A DNA stretch of 47,697 bases. It comes from Ramicandelaber brevisporus. Taxonomy: Eukaryota > Kickxellomycota > Ramicandelaberales > Ramicandelaberaceae. The position numbers and the translations under genes were made by a program. The stretch covers positions 4,096 to 51,792 of the forward strand of contig MU602789.1 in NCBI GenBank assembly GCA_025201865.1, in the 5' to 3' direction. Each line of letters begins with the position of its first letter. Position 1 is the first letter of the stretch. Positions 45,496 to 47,697 of the stretch are shown one piece after another. The notes below the pieces were generated by a model. It was not told where the DNA came from. It made no database searches and saw only the letters and a list, made by a program, of their open reading frames with translations.

Positions 45496-46707
45496 ATGGC
45501 GATCGGCTCTGACAACGGCGGCTACAGCCTCGTTAGAGGGAGCAGCAGCAGCAACAACAGCAACAGCGAGGGCAACTCTCCTCCAATTGGAACGTTGTCG
45601 GATTACCATCTTGAAACCGATATCGGACTCGAAGCACCAAATTCATCAGCCACTGCGACTACTATTGCGGCATCTAGCTCGCATTTGATACCATTGCCAG
45701 AATCCCTGGCATCTCAAAAGACATCCTGGAGAACATTCTTGCTTGTAGCCACAGTCGGCCAGCTTTTGTCACTCTGCATCACATCCACCAATGCCATAAA
45801 CGCGAAACTTAACAAAGATTATAAGCTCTCCTTACCCGTAACTCAGGCGTTGGTCAGCTATGCACTTCTCGCGGTCACTCACATTCCTTACCTAGCTATG
45901 CAGCGCGGTAGATGGAGGCAGCTTGTCGAAACCTGGAAAACACGCCAGGGATTGTGGTATTTTGTGCTGGGATTGGCGGATTCTCAAGCCATGTACTTGA
46001 TGGTCAAGGCGTTCAAGCACACGTCGATGCTATCAGTGCTGCTGATTGGGTCGTGGACTGTGCCCTCGGTAATGCTGCTGAGCGTAAAGTTCCTTGGTGC
46101 AAAATATGCGAGGATGCAGATTATCGGCGTAGCCATCTGCTTGGCGGGCGAGATGGTTCTCATTGCGTCCGATGTTATCACAGGCAAGACTCCATCAGGG
46201 ACCGATGGAACTACACCGGCTAACCCATTAATCGGCGACATTTTGTGCATTCTTGGCGCGACTTTACTCGGCGCCAGCAATGTTCTCGAAGAGTATCTGC
46301 TTCGTGGTGCAGGAACTAGCGAAGTCGTTGGTTCAATGGGTGTGTTTGGCACCATTATCGGCATCCTCCAAGTGCTACTTTTGGAATCTGGCGAGATTGC
46401 CCAGTACTCTACAATGTCGTTCAACGCCGGTCTTCTAGTATTCCTGTACGGCTCCCTCAACTGTGCACTGGGCACCGCCATCCCCGTCGTGCTCAATATT
46501 GCTGGAGCCACCTTCTTTAACCTGTCGCTGCTAACATCCAACTTTTACGGGCTGGTGGTTGGTGTGTTCGTTTTTGGGTACTCGATGTACTTTTTGTATC
46601 CATTTGCGTTTATAATGGTGGTCGCCGGTATGGTCATCTTCCACATATACGCCGATACAAAAGACGCTGCTGATGAATACAACGATGCGAATGATCTTCT
46701 TGCGTAA
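45496..46707 (+). CDS. SLC35F-type solute transporter (DMT superfamily)
   Basis: From the ATG at 45496 the protein has 403 residues with ten membrane helices, beginning WRTFLLVATVGQLLSLCITSTN. The following SLPVTQALVSYALLAVTHIPYL, DSQAMYLMVKAFKHTSMLSV, IGSWTVPSVMLLSVKFLGAK, CILGATLLGASNVLEEYLLR and FGYSMYFLYPFAFIMVVAGM match the SLC35F1/F2/F6 family of the DMT superfamily. Substrates of the family are poorly known. The N-terminal cytosolic stretch is Ser/Asn-rich and the C-terminus is acidic. An in-frame ATG at 45397 would add 33 residues, but that segment is Cys/Leu-rich and overlaps a CTTG repeat, so I prefer 45496; the start is uncertain. Confidence 0.85.
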   Translation: MAIGSDNGGYSLVRGSSSSNNSNSEGNSPPIGTLSDYHLETDIGLEAPNSSATATTIAASSSHLIPLPESLASQKTSWRTFLLVATVGQLLSLCITSTNAINAKLNKDYKLSLPVTQALVSYALLAVTHIPYLAMQRGRWRQLVETWKTRQGLWYFVLGLADSQAMYLMVKAFKHTSMLSVLLIGSWTVPSVMLLSVKFLGAKYARMQIIGVAICLAGEMVLIASDVITGKTPSGTDGTTPANPLIGDILCILGATLLGASNVLEEYLLRGAGTSEVVGSMGVFGTIIGILQVLLLESGEIAQYSTMSFNAGLLVFLYGSLNCALGTAIPVVLNIAGATFFNLSLLTSNFYGLVVGVFVFGYSMYFLYPFAFIMVVAGMVIFHIYADTKDAADEYNDANDLLA

Positions 46708-46852
46708 ATGTCTTGTTTATCATTATCATTATTATTATTGTTCTTGTTTTTCTTTCTTTGAACACCCCCACTTTGCCGCTTCTTTACTTTACTTTTACTT
46801 CTTTACTTTTCTGCCTTTGCACTCAACTCGCACAAACGAATAAACAACAAAG

Positions 46853-47221
46853 ATGAGCTCGGCTGCGGTGATTGCTGAAGAGGCGTTCAACAGGCGACTA
46901 GATGTAGAGATGGATCAGCTCACAGAGTCCTTGAACGACATTATGCGCACCAGCCGTATCGCCAACAAGGACCAGGCAAGAATATCGGCAGAGACGCAGC
47001 TTCTGGACACTCGAGCCGCCTCCATTGTTAAATCGGCCGAAACCTTGCTGAGCATGGTGACAGAGCTCAAGCGCGCCATCGTGTTGAACGACTGTCAGGC
47101 ACAAAACGCTCAGACTGGGCTGCGGAGAACAGCCTTGAATCAGCAAACAAACACGACCAGAGAGATGGTGAAGGATATCCTCAACGACTTGAACTCCATT
47201 GCCAAGGATTTGGAAGCATAA
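46853..47221 (+). CDS. MED22: Mediator subunit MED22 (Srb6)
   Basis: The 122-residue helical protein matches MED22 of the Mediator head module, which bridges activators and RNA polymerase II. Key segments are RLDVEMDQLTESLNDIMRTS, ETQLLDTRAASIVKSAETLL and SMVTELKRAIVLNDCQAQN, the central conserved block. The C-terminal helix (REMVKDILNDLNSIAKDLEA) is acidic. The length fits fungal Srb6. The only sensible ATG is 46853, after an ACAAACGAATAAACAACAAAG leader 145 bp from the SLC35F-like stop. Confidence 0.9.
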   Translation: MSSAAVIAEEAFNRRLDVEMDQLTESLNDIMRTSRIANKDQARISAETQLLDTRAASIVKSAETLLSMVTELKRAIVLNDCQAQNAQTGLRRTALNQQTNTTREMVKDILNDLNSIAKDLEA

Positions 47222-47697
47222 GCCTAATAGCACACAGGTCGGCCGTGTTTACGTCCAATCTTCTGTTGTACAAGTCTTCCGGAATTTCTTACGCAAAAAT
47301 ATGCACTTTATGTAAAAGCAGCATGCCAGTTACATAAAATGTATCTCCTTCTCCTTGTCCTTCCTCCTATCAAATCACATACAATCACATTAAAATGACA
47401 CTAAAGTCCCGCACTGAGCGGTACAGTTAGATGATGTTGTTTACGGAAGAGTGAGCGACAAAAAACCAACGAACAATACTGCTAGAGGCGTTGTTCGATC
47501 AAAGGAGGTTCGCCACTCTGCGTAGAAAAAAACACACACACACACTCCTTTGATATTCTCATAGCAATCTCAGCCCGTAAAGCAGTCTCTTTCTCTACTC
47601 TCCTCTCTCAACAAACACACCAACCAGCGAATCGAGTATCAGCCGTGTTTCGTTCCTGAGTGCTATCACTGCCGCTGTACCTCGAGTGTATAAAAAT
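47222..47697. other. Intergenic, promoter of the next gene
   Basis: No gene is supported. The AT-rich start is the MED22 3' flank. Later there is an (AC)n run (about 47530-47545) and a C/T-rich stretch, and the window ends inside a TATA box. Confidence 0.5.
47689..47697 (+). promoter_or_regulatory. TATA box for a rightward gene beyond the window
   Basis: TATAAAAAT is the last nine bases. By analogy with the other TATA boxes here (about 70-200 bp upstream of an ATG), a plus-strand gene probably begins just past the edge. Confidence 0.45.

Overview
The window looks like nuclear DNA from a compact, almost intronless eukaryotic genome, most likely an early-diverging fungus. The evidence is: cytosolic ribosomal proteins uS11 and uL1, an RNA polymerase III subunit, Mediator MED22, nucleolar Ebp2, the GPI-anchor enzyme Mcd4, NAD-dependent formate dehydrogenase, a lactone oxidase of the arabinono-lactone type, and the two GlcNAc-6-phosphate catabolic enzymes used on chitin sugars. 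Every gene I recognise reads as one uninterrupted frame. TATA-like boxes, pyrimidine-rich or CAA-rich leaders and mixed CAA/CAG glutamine runs are common. A Kickxellomycotina-like lineage is my guess; the sequence alone does not settle it.

Layout. 1-2.3 kb: a partial F-box/LRR-like gene and a small secreted cysteine-rich protein, both in AT-richer DNA. 2.9-9.3 kb (+): RPS14/uS11, secreted lactone oxidase, glutathione transferase, mitochondrial [2Fe-2S] ferredoxin, farnesyltransferase beta. 9.3-13.7 kb: an SBP2-type L7Ae protein fused to ankyrin repeats (-), a membrane-anchored BAG-domain protein (+) whose start lies only 60 bp from it, and Ebp2 (-). 14.5-22.4 kb (+): a very large casein kinase 2 beta subunit, an isoaspartyl peptidase/asparaginase, an AAAP amino-acid transporter, formate dehydrogenase. 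22.5-24.3 kb: Rpc11 (-), a possible 63-residue membrane protein (-), RPL10A/uL1 (+).

25.8-32.3 kb: an UNC93-like transporter (+), an orphan zinc-ribbon protein (-), then GlcNAc-6-P deacetylase (-) and GlcN-6-P deaminase (+) facing away from each other across 1.6 kb. These last two catalyse consecutive steps from GlcNAc-6-P to fructose-6-P. 32.5-38 kb: mitochondrial mL44 (-), a CABLES-like cyclin-box protein (-), and a CaM-kinase (+) divergent from it. 38.2-47.2 kb: Mcd4/PIG-N (+), mitochondrial RbfA (-), a TBRG1-like FYRN/FYRC protein (-), an SLC35F-type transporter (+), MED22 (+). The window ends in a TATA box for a gene lying beyond it.

Most of the content is housekeeping. I see no mobile element, CRISPR array, rRNA or convincing tRNA. 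The best candidates for something new are the L7Ae-ankyrin fusion with its 60-bp head-to-head promoter, the CABLES-like protein, the enlarged CK2 beta, the divergent GlcNAc module, the secreted lactone oxidase and the small cysteine-rich secreted protein. Start codons were chosen as the first in-frame ATG; several open frames extend upstream of it without an ATG.
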